DNA from: Candidatus Erginobacter occultus
GTDB taxonomy: Bacteria; Auribacterota; Erginobacteria; Erginobacterales; Erginobacteraceae
Direction: 5' to 3'
Assembly (NCBI GenBank): GCA_030765265.1
Contig: JAVCCZ010000234.1
Span: forward strand, 1 to 53,761
DNA length: 53,761 nucleotides
The position numbers were made by a program, and so were the translations under genes. This document shows positions 42,080 to 50,534 of the stretch, one piece after another (position 1 is the first letter of the stretch; every line of letters starts with the position of its first letter). A model generated the notes under the pieces. That model saw only the letters and a program-made list of their open reading frames with translations. It was not told where the DNA came from and searched no databases.

Positions 42080-43343
42080 TATGAAGATAGATGTCCACCA
42101 CCTGACCCGGGTGGAGGGACACGGCAATATCGAAATTACAGTCAAGGACGGTAAGCTGGAAAAGGCCCGGTGGGCGGTGGTCGAGACCCCCCGTTTCTTC
42201 GAGGCGATGCTCAGGGGGATGTCCCACGACCTGGCCCCGATGCTGACCGCCCGGATCTGCGGGATCTGCTCGATCGGCCACTCCCTGGCCAGCTTGCGGG
42301 CGGTGGAGCGGGCGATGGAGATCGAGATCCCGGAGCCGGCCAACGTGCTGCGGCTTTTGGCCAAGCACGGCGAAACCCTCCAGAGCCACATCCTCCACGT
42401 CTTCTTCCTGGCCGCCCCGGACTTCTTCGGCGTCCCCAGCGTCATCCCCCTGATCAAGACCCACCCCGAGGTGGCCGGGCTGGCGGTGAGGCTGAAGAAG
42501 GCGGCCAACGATCTCTGCGACCTGGTCGCCGGCCGGACCACCCACCCGGTCTCCCTGGTGGTCGGCGGCTTGAGCAAGGCCCCGGAGAAGCACCAATTGC
42601 GGGAGATCCGCCAGGTCTTCGTCGACCGGATCCCGGATATCGAGGCCACGATCGAACTCTTCAAGACCCTCTCCATCCCCGACTTCGTCCGGGAGACCGA
42701 GTTCGTCGCACTGAAAGGGGAGAAGGACTACCCCTGGATCGGCGGCGACCTGGTCTCGACCGACGGGGTGGTCAAGCCGGAGGACGACTACCGGGCGATG
42801 ACCAACGAGTACAAGGAGGACTTCACCACCTCGAAGTTCGCCCGCTTGAGCCGGGAGTCCCTGGCCGTCGGCGCCCTGGCCCGGCTCAATAACAACTTCC
42901 AGTTCCTGGAGGAGAAATCCCGGGCCGCCGCCGAGGAGCTGGGGCTGACCCCGGTCAACCACAACCCCTATATGAACAACGTCGCCCAGGTGATCGAGTG
43001 CGACCACGTGATCCGGGAGTCGATCAAGCTGATCGATCAATTGCTGGAGATGGACCTTGGCGATATCAAGGCCGACTACCGGGTTCGGGCGGGGGAGGGG
43101 GTGGGGGCGGTCGAGGTTCCCCGGGGGATCCTCTACCACGAATACGAGATCGACTCCGAGGGTCTGATCACCAAAGCCAACTGCATCATCCCCACCACCC
43201 AGAACAACGCCAACATCCATTTCGACCTGGCCGCCCTGGCCGAGCAGGAACTGGAAGAAGGCAAGACCGACGAAGAGATCACCCACTTAAGCGAGATGCT
43301 GGTTCGAGCCTACGACCCCTGCATCTCCTGCTCCGTCCACTAG
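42069..43343 (+). CDS. hydA: Sulfhydrogenase alpha subunit ([NiFe] large subunit), no C-terminal propeptide
   Basis: 424 residues. [19 protein letters not shown] opens the large-subunit fold. [12 protein letters not shown] (Cys64, Cys67) and the final DPCISCSVH (Cys418, Cys421) give the four ligands of the NiFe site. The TAG stop follows the His directly. Most [NiFe] large subunits carry extra residues after this His that a maturation protease removes; here there are none, as in regulatory-type hydrogenases. The coding sequence is otherwise complete and the four-subunit operon intact, so an active enzyme is expected. A strong hairpin starts at the last base of the stop. Confidence 0.93.
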   Translation: MKVDMKIDVHHLTRVEGHGNIEITVKDGKLEKARWAVVETPRFFEAMLRGMSHDLAPMLTARICGICSIGHSLASLRAVERAMEIEIPEPANVLRLLAKHGETLQSHILHVFFLAAPDFFGVPSVIPLIKTHPEVAGLAVRLKKAANDLCDLVAGRTTHPVSLVVGGLSKAPEKHQLREIRQVFVDRIPDIEATIELFKTLSIPDFVRETEFVALKGEKDYPWIGGDLVSTDGVVKPEDDYRAMTNEYKEDFTTSKFARLSRESLAVGALARLNNNFQFLEEKSRAAAEELGLTPVNHNPYMNNVAQVIECDHVIRESIKLIDQLLEMDLGDIKADYRVRAGEGVGAVEVPRGILYHEYEIDSEGLITKANCIIPTTQNNANIHFDLAALAEQELEEGKTDEEITHLSEMLVRAYDPCISCSVH

Positions 43344-43372
43344 GTAGCACAGACATTACTGTCTGTGCTACC
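43343..43372. terminator. Bidirectional hairpin between hydA and the convergent permease
   Basis: GGTAGCACAGACA (43343-43355), loop TTAC, TGTCTGTGCTACC (43360-43372), a perfect 13-bp stem between convergent stops 30 bp apart. The + side is followed by CTATTCCTTT only, so it may act as terminator or mRNA-end protector. The AGCACAGACA-TGTCTGTGCT palindrome is also a common dispersed repeat type. Confidence 0.6.
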
Positions 43373-44320
43373 CTATTCCTTTGATTCCCGGGAGTAGGGC
43401 TGGCCGAGCGCGGCCGGGGCCCCCAATGATCCCTTGAAAACCCCGAGGCGGGAGAGGGCGAGGAGTACGATGGTCAGGAGGTAGGGGAGCATCTGGAGGA
43501 ACTGGGTCGGGATCAACGTCCCCCGGGCCTGGATGGTGGAGTCGAGGGCGTAGAGGGTTCCGAAGAGGAGCGCCCCCAGGGCCGCCCGGCCGGGCTTCCA
43601 GTTCCCGAAGATTACCAACGCCACTGCCACCCAGCCCCTCCCCCCGGTCATCAGTTCCTTCCAGCCCGGGCTCAGCGCCAGGGAGAGGTAGGCTCACCCC
43701 AGGCCGGCGAAGGCTCCCCCGGTCAGGACGCAGAGATAGCGGGTGGCCCGGACCGAGACCCCCATCACCTCGGCGCAGGCCGGGTTCTCGCCGCAAGAGC
43801 GGATGTTGAGGCCGTACCGGGTCCGGTAGAGGATGAACCAGACGGCGAAGATCAGAGCCCCCGAGAGATAGACCAGTAGGTTCTGCTTAAAAAAGATCGG
43901 GCCGAGGACCGGGATCTCGGAGAGGAGGGGGATGGGTAAGCGGCGGAAGGCGGCCGGGGCCACGGCCATCGTCATCTTTACCGGGCTGGTCTTGTCGCCG
44001 ATAAACGAGGTCAGCCCGGAGCCGAAGACGGCCAGGGCGAGGCCGGAGACGATCTGGTTGGCCCGAAGATCGATCGTCAAGACCGCGTGGATCAGGCTCA
44101 GCGCGCTCCCGGCGAGGATCCCGGCCAGGCACCCGGCGGCCAGGCTTCCGGTGTAGTAGGTCCCCATAAAGCCGAAGAGCGCCCCGGCCAGCATCATCCC
44201 CTCCAGCCCCAGGTTGAGGTTTCCCGAGCGCTCGCAGATCACCTCGCCCAGCACCACCAAAAGGATCGGCGCCCCCTGGTGAATCCCCGCCTGCAAGAGC
44301 GATGTCAGCAGATCGATCAT
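43373..44320 (-). pseudogene. BMP-type ABC transporter permease (NupQ/YufQ-like) with in-frame TGA
   Basis: ATG 44320 has AAGGA upstream. The frame gives about 8 membrane helices with the family motifs EVICERSGNLNLGLEGMMLA, LRANQIVSGLALAVFGSGLT and RYGLNIRSCGENPACAEVMG. TGA at 43694-43696 interrupts FAGLG-stop-AYLSLALSPGWKEL, where homologues have Gly (GGA/GGG to TGA). The same frame then continues to TAG at 43373 with MTGGRGWVAVALVIFGNWKP and further helices. Intact, it would be about 315 residues. The other three importer genes are undamaged, so either the loss is very recent, there is read-through, or the base is wrong. Dispersed repeat copy B lies between this gene and the other permease. 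Confidence 0.85.
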
Positions 44321-44333
44321 CTTATTTTTTCCT

Positions 44334-44432
44334 TCCCCCCGCCTCGGCCCCTTTTTGAAACCACGAATCTCCACCAATCTTCACGAATAAATATAATCTC
44401 TATCGGGATCGCTGTCGCTATCGGGATCGAGG
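44334..44432. repeat. Dispersed intergenic repeat, copy B (between the two permease genes)
   Basis: CCCCCCGCCTCGGCCCCTTT, then TTGAAACCACGAATCTCCAC, CAATCTTCACGAATAAATAT and a tandem CTATCGGGATCG run. Nearly identical to copy C at 47142; the first half matches copy A inverted. Confidence 0.8.
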
Positions 44433-44468
44433 ATTGTTCGCTTGCTTTGCGCTGCTCCCGCTTACTGC

Positions 44469-45548
44469 TCACCGCTCACTGCTTACTTTCTTTCCAAACC
44501 TAACCCGGAAATTCATCAAAAAATCACCGGCTAACAAAAAGAAGAGGATCGCGCCCTGGAGGATCCGGATTACCGCCACCGGGACGCCCATCCCGACCTG
44601 AATCATCTCCCCGCCGGTGTAAAGACCGCCGAAGAGGAAGGCGACCAGGATCACCAGCAGGGGATGGGAACGGGCCAGCCAGGCGATCAGGATCGCGGTA
44701 TAACCGTAACCGATCGCGGTGTGGGGGGAGAGCCGCTGCTCGATCCCGGAGACCTCCACAAACCCGCCCAATCCCGCCAGACCCCCGGCCAGGGCGAGGA
44801 CGAGGACGATCTTTTTCTCGATCTTCATCCCGGCCGCCCGGGCCGCCTTCGGACTGTCCCCGATCACCCGGACCTCGAACCCCCAGAGGGTATGCTTCAA
44901 GACCAGGTGGAGGACAACCGCGGCGGCCAGGGCGAGGAAGAGCCCGGCGTTGACCCGGCCCCAGCCGATCGAAGGGAGGCAGGCGCCGGGGCAGAAGGCC
45001 GGGCTGTAGGGAAACCCGTCGAGCCCTTTGAGCGGACCGTAGGCGAAGTACTGGCTGAAGAGGATCGCCACCCAGTTCATCAGCAACGTGGTGATGATCT
45101 CGCTTACCCCGAGCCGGGCCTTGAGCAGCCCGGCGGCGCCGGCCCAGAGCCCGCCGCCGACCAGGGCGGCGGCAGCCATCAGGGGCAGGAGAAGATACCA
45201 GGGCCGGCCGGGGAGGGCGAGGGCGATCAAAACCGAGGCGAGGAAGCCGATCACGAACTGGCCCTCGGCCCCGATGTTCCAGAGCCGCATCTTCAGGCAG
45301 AGGGCGACGGCGAGGCCGGTGAGGATCAAAGGGGTGGTCTTGACCAGGGTCTCGGAGAGGCCGTAGAGGGTCCCGAAGGCCCCGGAGAAGAGAGCCGTGT
45401 AGGCCTCGACCGGGTTGACCCCGACGGCCAGTATGACCAGGCCGCTCAAGACCAGGGCGAGGAAGAGCGAGGCGAGCGTGACGGCTAGCCGAGCCCCCCG
45501 GCCGGGTTCGAGGCGTTTCTCGAATGTGATGAAGGTCAACGGACGCAA
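44469..45548 (-). CDS. BMP-type ABC transporter permease (NupP/YufP-like)
   Basis: 359 residues, starting at TTG 45548 one base after the ATPase stop (a second TTG three codons later is possible). About 9-10 membrane helices. Family motifs: LTGLAVALCLKMRLWNIGAE with GQFVIGFLAS, ARLGVSEIITTLLMNWVAIL, GDSPKAARAAGMKIEKKI (the EAA-like cytoplasmic loop) and GYGYTAILIAWLARSHPLLV. With its partner permease and the ATPase it should import nucleosides or another small solute delivered by the BMP lipoprotein. Complete. Confidence 0.9.
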   Translation of the reverse strand: MRPLTFITFEKRLEPGRGARLAVTLASLFLALVLSGLVILAVGVNPVEAYTALFSGAFGTLYGLSETLVKTTPLILTGLAVALCLKMRLWNIGAEGQFVIGFLASVLIALALPGRPWYLLLPLMAAAALVGGGLWAGAAGLLKARLGVSEIITTLLMNWVAILFSQYFAYGPLKGLDGFPYSPAFCPGACLPSIGWGRVNAGLFLALAAAVVLHLVLKHTLWGFEVRVIGDSPKAARAAGMKIEKKIVLVLALAGGLAGLGGFVEVSGIEQRLSPHTAIGYGYTAILIAWLARSHPLLVILVAFLFGGLYTGGEMIQVGMGVPVAVIRILQGAILFFLLAGDFLMNFRVRFGKKVSSER

Positions 45549-45549
45549 T

Positions 45550-47079
45550 TCAGCTGGTTTCCATTATTCCGTTCTCTGCTTTCTGCCCCGTCATCAGGAG
45601 GCTCAAGCGCTCCCGGTCGGCATCCCGGGCGGGGAGGATGCCGGTGATCTTCCCCTCGTAGATCACGGCGATCCGGTCGCTCAACCCCGCCAGTTCGTCG
45701 AGGTCCTCGGAGATCAGGAGGATCGCCGCCCCCTGTCTCTTCAACTCTCCCAGCCGCTTTCTCACGTACGTCGCCGCCCCGATATCCAATCCCCGGGTGG
45801 GGTGGACGGCGAGGAGAAAGCGGGGCCGGGCGGAGAGTTCCCGGGCCAGGATCACCTTCTGGAGGTTGCCCCCCGAAAGCAGCCGGACCGGGGCGGAGAG
45901 GCTGGGGACCTTGATGTCGTATTCCCGGCGGAGCCGGTCGGCCTGCCGGTCGGCCGCCCGGTAGTCGAGTCGGAGTCCGCGCCGGATTGGGGGCCGGCGG
46001 CAGCTTTTTAAAATGATGTTATCCCGGTAACCCAGGCCCGGGGCGGTCCCGGTCCCCTGCCGGTCCTCCGGGACGCAGCCCAGTCCGCCGGCGATAATCT
46101 CATCCGGCCGGCGGCCGGCGATCTCCCGACCGCCCAGGGTGATGGAACCCCGGGCCGGTTCCCTCAAGCCGGTCAGGACCTCTTCGAGTTCCTTCTGGCC
46201 GTTGCCCGAGATCCCGGCCATCCCCAGAATCTCCCCCCGGCGGACTTCCAGGTTCAACCCCCGCAGGGCCGGAAGCCGCCGGTTGTCGAAGGCCCGCAAG
46301 TCCCGGATCGAGAGAACCTCCTCCCCGGCGGCCGGTTCCTCCCGCTCGATCTCCTCGATCACCTCGCGGCCGACCATCCGCCGGGCCAGGTCCCGCTCGC
46401 CGGTTTCTTCCCGGCGGATAGTCCCGGCGTTCTCTCCCCGGCGGAGGATGGTGATCCGGTCGGAGACGGCCATCACCTCCCGGAGCTTGTGGGAGATGAA
46501 GACAATCGCCGCCCCCCGGCCGGCCAGGGTCCGGATGGTGGCGAAGAGCCCCTCGGTCTCCCGGGGGGTGAGGACGGCGGTCGGTTCGTCGAGGATCAAA
46601 ACTTTCACCTGCCGCAGGAGCATCTTGACGATCTCGACGCGCTGCTGCTCCCCGACCGAGAGGTCCCAGACCGTCGCGGCGGGGTCGATCTCCAGGCCGT
46701 ATTCCCTCGAGTTCCGCTCGATCTCCCGGCCGGCCCGGCGGTAATCGAGGAAGAGACCGTATCGGCGCAGGCCGAGGATGACGTTCTCCAGGACAGTATG
46801 GCGCCGGACCAGCATAAAGTGCTGATAGACCATCCCCACCCCGGCCTGGATGGCATCCCGGGGGGTATGGATCTGCGCCGGCCGGCCGGACAGGAGGATC
46901 TTCCCCGCGTCGGGACGGTAGAGCCCGGCCAGGATCTGCATCAAAGTGGATTTGCCGGCCCCGTTCTCGCCAAGCAGGGCGTGGACTTCTCCGGGGAGGA
47001 CCCGGAAGTCGATATGATCGTTGGCGACGACGCCGGGGAAGCGCTTGACGATCCCGAGCATCTCAACGGCGCAGTGCAT
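45550..47079 (-). CDS. BMP-type ABC transporter ATP-binding protein (two NBDs)
   Basis: 509 residues from ATG 47079 (GTG 47091 and ATG 47061 also in frame; no clear SD). Two fused nucleotide-binding domains as in NupO/RbsA. First: GEVHALLGENGAGKSTLMQI (Walker A), YQHFMLVRRHTVLENV (Q-loop), LSVGEQQRVEIVKML (signature), VLILDEPTAVLTP (Walker B), ISHKLREV (H-loop). Second: RGEILGMAGISGNGQKELEE (degenerate Walker A), VPEDRQGTG, LLSGGNLQKVILAREL, FLLAVHPTRGLDIGA and ISEDLDEL. In this class the second site lacks the Walker A Lys, so it binds but may not hydrolyse. Energises the importer. Confidence 0.93.
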   Translation of the reverse strand: MHCAVEMLGIVKRFPGVVANDHIDFRVLPGEVHALLGENGAGKSTLMQILAGLYRPDAGKILLSGRPAQIHTPRDAIQAGVGMVYQHFMLVRRHTVLENVILGLRRYGLFLDYRRAGREIERNSREYGLEIDPAATVWDLSVGEQQRVEIVKMLLRQVKVLILDEPTAVLTPRETEGLFATIRTLAGRGAAIVFISHKLREVMAVSDRITILRRGENAGTIRREETGERDLARRMVGREVIEEIEREEPAAGEEVLSIRDLRAFDNRRLPALRGLNLEVRRGEILGMAGISGNGQKELEEVLTGLREPARGSITLGGREIAGRRPDEIIAGGLGCVPEDRQGTGTAPGLGYRDNIILKSCRRPPIRRGLRLDYRAADRQADRLRREYDIKVPSLSAPVRLLSGGNLQKVILARELSARPRFLLAVHPTRGLDIGAATYVRKRLGELKRQGAAILLISEDLDELAGLSDRIAVIYEGKITGILPARDADRERLSLLMTGQKAENGIMETS

Positions 47080-47141
47080 AAAACAGTCCACTGATGGATT
47101 CGACTTCGCTCACCACAAGTTTACACAGATTACTCTGATTG

Positions 47142-47270
47142 AGTCCCCCGCCTCGCCCCCTTTTTGAAACCACGAATCTCCACCAATCTTCACGAATAAA
47201 TATAATCGCTATCGCTATCGGGATCGAGCCCCCCCCGCCTCGCCCCCTTTATTTATCCACTAATTACACC
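47142..47270. repeat. Dispersed intergenic repeat, copy C
   Basis: CCCCCGCCTCGCCCCCTTTT then TGAAACCACGAATCTCCACC, AATCTTCACGAATAAATATA and CGCTATCGCTATCGGGATCG, then a second CCCCCCCGCCTCGCCCCC. Same orientation as copy B, in the gap between the ATPase gene and the BMP gene. Confidence 0.8.
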
Positions 47271-47280
47271 AATTAACTCT

Positions 47281-47366
47281 AATTATCCCCCTACCTCGGC
47301 CCCTTTTTGGAACCGATAATCTTCACGAATCTTCACGAAAATTTGCGGTTCGCGACTATTCCCCAT
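47281..47366. repeat. Dispersed intergenic repeat, copy D
   Basis: AATTATCCCCCTACCTCGGC, CCCTTTTTGGAACCGATAAT, CTTCACGAATCTTCACGAAA, ATTTGCGGTTCGCGACTATT, CCCC. It is the reverse complement of copy A, including the GCGAACCGCAAA block. Copies C and D lie back to back upstream of the BMP gene's 3' end and fill this 296-bp gap. Confidence 0.75.
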
Positions 47367-47375
47367 CCCCATCCC

Positions 47376-48476
47376 CTACCTCGGGATCTCGCCTTCCACG
47401 CCTTCGACGAAGTAGGACATCGAAAACAGTTCCTCGTCCGAAAGGGACTTTCCCTTGGGGATTACTACCTCGCCGTCCTGGCCCCGGATCGGGCCGGAGA
47501 AGATCTTGAGCTGCCCGGCGGCGATTTTGGTTTCTTCCGCCTTGACCAGTTGGCGAACCTCGTCGGGGACCATCGGGCCGAAGGGGGCGAGTCCGACCAG
47601 GCCGGTTTCGATCCCCCACCAGATCGGCTGGTTGGTCCAGGTCCCTTCGTGGACCGCTTCGGCGACCGCGGTGTAGACCACCCCCCAGTCCCAGACCGCC
47701 CCGGTCAGATGGGCCCGGGGGGCGAAGGGGGCCATATCCACGTTATAGCCGATCGAGTACTTCCCCGCCTCCTCGGCGGCCTGCTGGGGGCCGGGGGTGT
47801 CCTGGTGCTGGGCGATCACGTCGGCCCCGACCTCGATCAGGCTGACCGCCGCCTGCCGCTCCTTGGGGGGATCGAACCAGGTGTAGGTCCAGACCACCCG
47901 GACTTTGGCCTCGGGGTTGACCTTCCTCACCCCGAGGGTGAAGGCGTTGATCCCCCGGATCACTTCCGGGATGGGATGGGCGGCGACGTAGCCGATCAGG
48001 TTCGATCCGGTCATCTTCCCGGCCACCATCCCGGTCAGGTAGCGGGCCTGGTACATCTTGCCGAAGTAGGTGCTCATATTCGGCGCGGTCTTATGTCCGG
48101 AGCAGTGCATAAAGACGACTTCGGGGAACCTTTTCGCCGCCGCCAGGGTCTGTTCCATATAGCCGTAGCTGGTGGAGAAGATCAGGTTGCAGCCCTGGGC
48201 CGCCAGCTGGGTCATCACCCGGGTGGCGTCGGCGGTCTCGGCCACCGACTCCACCGCTCGGGCGGTCTCGATAAAGGGGAGTTTCTCCATCTCCGCCCGC
48301 CCCCGGTCGTGGGCGTAGGTCCAGCCCGCGTCCCCGACCGGGGAGATATAGACGAACCCGACCTTGAGCGGCTGTTCGCCGGATTTCTCGGCCGGCTTGC
48401 CGCAGCCGGTGAGCGAGGCGGCCGCCACGGCCGGTAAGAAAATAATAGCTGCCCAATATTTCCAGTGTTTTTTCAT
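47376..48476 (-). CDS. BMP-family substrate-binding lipoprotein
   Basis: 366 residues. Lipoprotein signal peptide with lipobox LTGC (Cys about 25), then the Bmp/PnrA periplasmic-binding fold: KVGFVYISPVGDAGWTYAHD, MTQLAAQGCNLIFSTSYGYM, VVFMHCSGHKTAPNMSTYFG, YLTGMVAGKMTGSNLIGYVA, VIAQHQDTPGPQQAAEEAG. Family members bind purine nucleosides (PnrA, NupN) or other ligands; the Trp/Tyr-rich RVVWTYTWFDPPKERQAA segment could line the pocket. First gene of the importer operon (BMP, ATPase, permease, permease), separated from the ATPase gene by repeats. It has its own promoter-like site upstream. Confidence 0.93.
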   Translation of the reverse strand: MKKHWKYWAAIIFLPAVAAASLTGCGKPAEKSGEQPLKVGFVYISPVGDAGWTYAHDRGRAEMEKLPFIETARAVESVAETADATRVMTQLAAQGCNLIFSTSYGYMEQTLAAAKRFPEVVFMHCSGHKTAPNMSTYFGKMYQARYLTGMVAGKMTGSNLIGYVAAHPIPEVIRGINAFTLGVRKVNPEAKVRVVWTYTWFDPPKERQAAVSLIEVGADVIAQHQDTPGPQQAAEEAGKYSIGYNVDMAPFAPRAHLTGAVWDWGVVYTAVAEAVHEGTWTNQPIWWGIETGLVGLAPFGPMVPDEVRQLVKAEETKIAAGQLKIFSGPIRGQDGEVVIPKGKSLSDEELFSMSYFVEGVEGEIPR

Positions 48477-48545
48477 CAGTTGCTCCCCGGGTTGCCGTTG
48501 CTTCGCGGCGGCCGAGAAAGGTCGAACGTCCGCCGGGCTGAGGGA

Positions 48546-48574
48546 ATACTATAATAACGTTCGTCTCCGGTAAA
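48546..48574 (-). promoter_or_regulatory. Putative promoter of the BMP importer operon
   Basis: On the minus strand TTTACC (48574-48569) lies 17 bp before TAGTAT (48551-48546), each a 4/6 match to sigma-70 boxes; TATAGT overlaps as an alternative -10. It is about 70 bp upstream of the BMP start. Weak but well placed. Confidence 0.35.
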
Positions 48575-48680
48575 AGTAATTTTCCCGGGGGAAACTGTTT
48601 CTCCCCCCGGCCGGGTTCTGTTATGATTCTTCCCCGGCCGATCAACACCGCCGGACAAGGCAGAGGAGGCACACGGACCA

Positions 48681-50534
48681 ATGTCATTTCGCCACGATGC
48701 TGGAGACGGTCCGCGCGGGCCGGGCGACCGGTTGCCGGAGGCTATCGGGATCGGTCTGGCGGCCTTTGCCTGCTGGACCCTGGTCTACCAGGTCTCTCTT
48801 CCGGCCCGGATCCCCGCCCGGACGGCCCTGATTATTTTCCTGGCGCTGCTCGGGCCCCTGGTCTGGTTCTGTCTCCGTTCCCGTGGTTCCCGGCCCGGGG
48901 CTTCCCCGCCGGATTGGCGGTTCCGGCTCCGCGCCGCGCTCCTGGCCCTGCTCGCCGGGGGGGCCTTCCTCGCCCTCTGCCGTCCCGATCCCGACGACCT
49001 GGATTTTTTCCATCGCGCCCTCTGGCACCTGGAAAGGCCGGGGCAGGCATTTGCTTTCCGCGATACCATTCACAACCGGCCCGGTCTGCCTCTTCTCTCC
49101 CCGGCGCATTACGTCTCCTCCTACGAGCCGCTGGCGGCCCTGGCCGGATCGCTGACCGGGATCGGTCCGCTCCAGGTTTACCACAACATCTCCGTCCTGC
49201 TCGTGGCCGTGGCGTTTGTGACGGTGTATGTCCTCCTCTACCGGGAACTGGGTCTGGGGAAGGGGCTGGCCCTGGCGTCGGCCGCGACCGCGGTGATCTT
49301 TCTCCTCCTCGACGGCAATCTCCACCGATCTTTCGGCAACTTCGGCCTGGCCCGCTGCTGGCAGGGCAAGGTTATCGTGGTCCTGATTATGGTCCCCCTG
49401 GCCCTGCTGCTCTCCCTGCGCTTTCTCCGCCGTCCCTCCCCCCGGCGTCTGCTGGCCCTGGTTTTGGCCGAGGTCGCCGCCGGGGGCTTGAGCGGTCCGG
49501 TGTTCTTTCTGTCCCCCCTCCTGGTCTTTTCGGTCTCCCTGACCGAGTTCTTCCGCCGCAGCCCCCACCGGGAAGTCTTCCCCCGGATACTGCTTCTCAA
49601 CCTCGCCGCGGTCTACCCGGCGGTCCTGGGCGTGGTTATCTTCCTCGCGTCGAGGTCCCTGACCCCGGATATATCCATCTGGCAGGAAAATATGCTCTGG
49701 CCGGGGAACTGGCGGGAAATCCTGGGGCTGGTCCTGGGCGGGAACGCTTCCGTTATCCGCGATCTGGCCATCCTCTTCCTCCTCCCGGCGGCCGCCCTCC
49801 GGGGCCGATCCCGCCGGCGCCTGCTCGGTCTCTCGGTCATTATCTTCGCGCTCTTCTTCAACCCGCTGACCGGCCCTCTCTGGCTCGGCCTGTTCCCGGC
49901 CGCCGCCTACTGGAGACTGGCCTACCTCTTGCCCCTGCCGTTATGCGCCGGTCTGTTGCCCGCCTGTATCCGGACGGGGCCGGGAAGAATCCCGCAGAAG
50001 GTTTTCGCCGGGCTGGCGGCCTCCGCCGTGATCGTTACCGGGGCGGCCGCCTTCCGGTCCTCGGTCTTGGCGCCGCCCGCGTTTCTCAAAGCCCCCTTCG
50101 CCCTCCGCTTCCCAGCCCGGCCGCTGCGGCTGGTCCGGGAGTCGGGGCAAGAGCTTGCCGGTCGGAACGTCCTGGCCCCACCGCAGGTGGTCTGGGTGGC
50201 GGGGTTGCTTTATCCCGAGACCCGTTTTGAAGCCACCCGGCCGCTGATCACCGGTCACATATTCCGGAACGCCGGACAAGCCGCCGAAGGCCAAAGGAGG
50301 ATCCTGGCCCAGAGGGTGGTCTGGCGGGGGGACCGTTCGGCCGAGGCGGAAGAGGCCTTTCTGCTCTCCCTGGCCGGCGGGGTTGACACTGTGGTTACCC
50401 GGAGCCGGTACCAGCGGTATATCGAAAGCCTGCTGGAGAAAAGCGGGGGCCGGTGGCGGGCCAAAACCGGGGGCGGGGGTTATCTCCTGTTCCAAAGAGA
50501 TCTCTCCCGATCTTTGGAGGGGGAGAAACTATGA
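48681..50534 (+). CDS. Large polytopic membrane protein, GT-C-like
   Basis: 617 residues, with AGAGGAGG upstream of the ATG. About 11-13 membrane helices in the first 450 residues, then a soluble C-terminal part. Between helices 3 and 4 is RPDPDDLDFFHRALWHLERP, resembling the acidic first loop of GT-C glycosyltransferases, and PLLSPAHYVSSYEPLAALAG follows. No exact family is recognised; it resembles large uncharacterised membrane proteins near polysaccharide loci. The C-terminal domain (about 490-610: LRLVRESGQELAGRNVLAPP, VDTVVTRSRYQRYIESLLEK) is periplasmic-like. Its stop overlaps the ATG of the methyltransferase gene (ATGA). Confidence 0.7.
   Translation: MSFRHDAGDGPRGPGDRLPEAIGIGLAAFACWTLVYQVSLPARIPARTALIIFLALLGPLVWFCLRSRGSRPGASPPDWRFRLRAALLALLAGGAFLALCRPDPDDLDFFHRALWHLERPGQAFAFRDTIHNRPGLPLLSPAHYVSSYEPLAALAGSLTGIGPLQVYHNISVLLVAVAFVTVYVLLYRELGLGKGLALASAATAVIFLLLDGNLHRSFGNFGLARCWQGKVIVVLIMVPLALLLSLRFLRRPSPRRLLALVLAEVAAGGLSGPVFFLSPLLVFSVSLTEFFRRSPHREVFPRILLLNLAAVYPAVLGVVIFLASRSLTPDISIWQENMLWPGNWREILGLVLGGNASVIRDLAILFLLPAAALRGRSRRRLLGLSVIIFALFFNPLTGPLWLGLFPAAAYWRLAYLLPLPLCAGLLPACIRTGPGRIPQKVFAGLAASAVIVTGAAAFRSSVLAPPAFLKAPFALRFPARPLRLVRESGQELAGRNVLAPPQVVWVAGLLYPETRFEATRPLITGHIFRNAGQAAEGQRRILAQRVVWRGDRSAEAEEAFLLSLAGGVDTVVTRSRYQRYIESLLEKSGGRWRAKTGGGGYLLFQRDLSRSLEGEKL

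Noticed and set aside
43694-43696. UGA read as glycine (alternative genetic code)
   Set aside because: TGA ends ordinary genes here (hsdS, hsdM, abiEi, tolR), and TAA and TAG lesions also occur in other genes, so mutation or error fits better than recoding.
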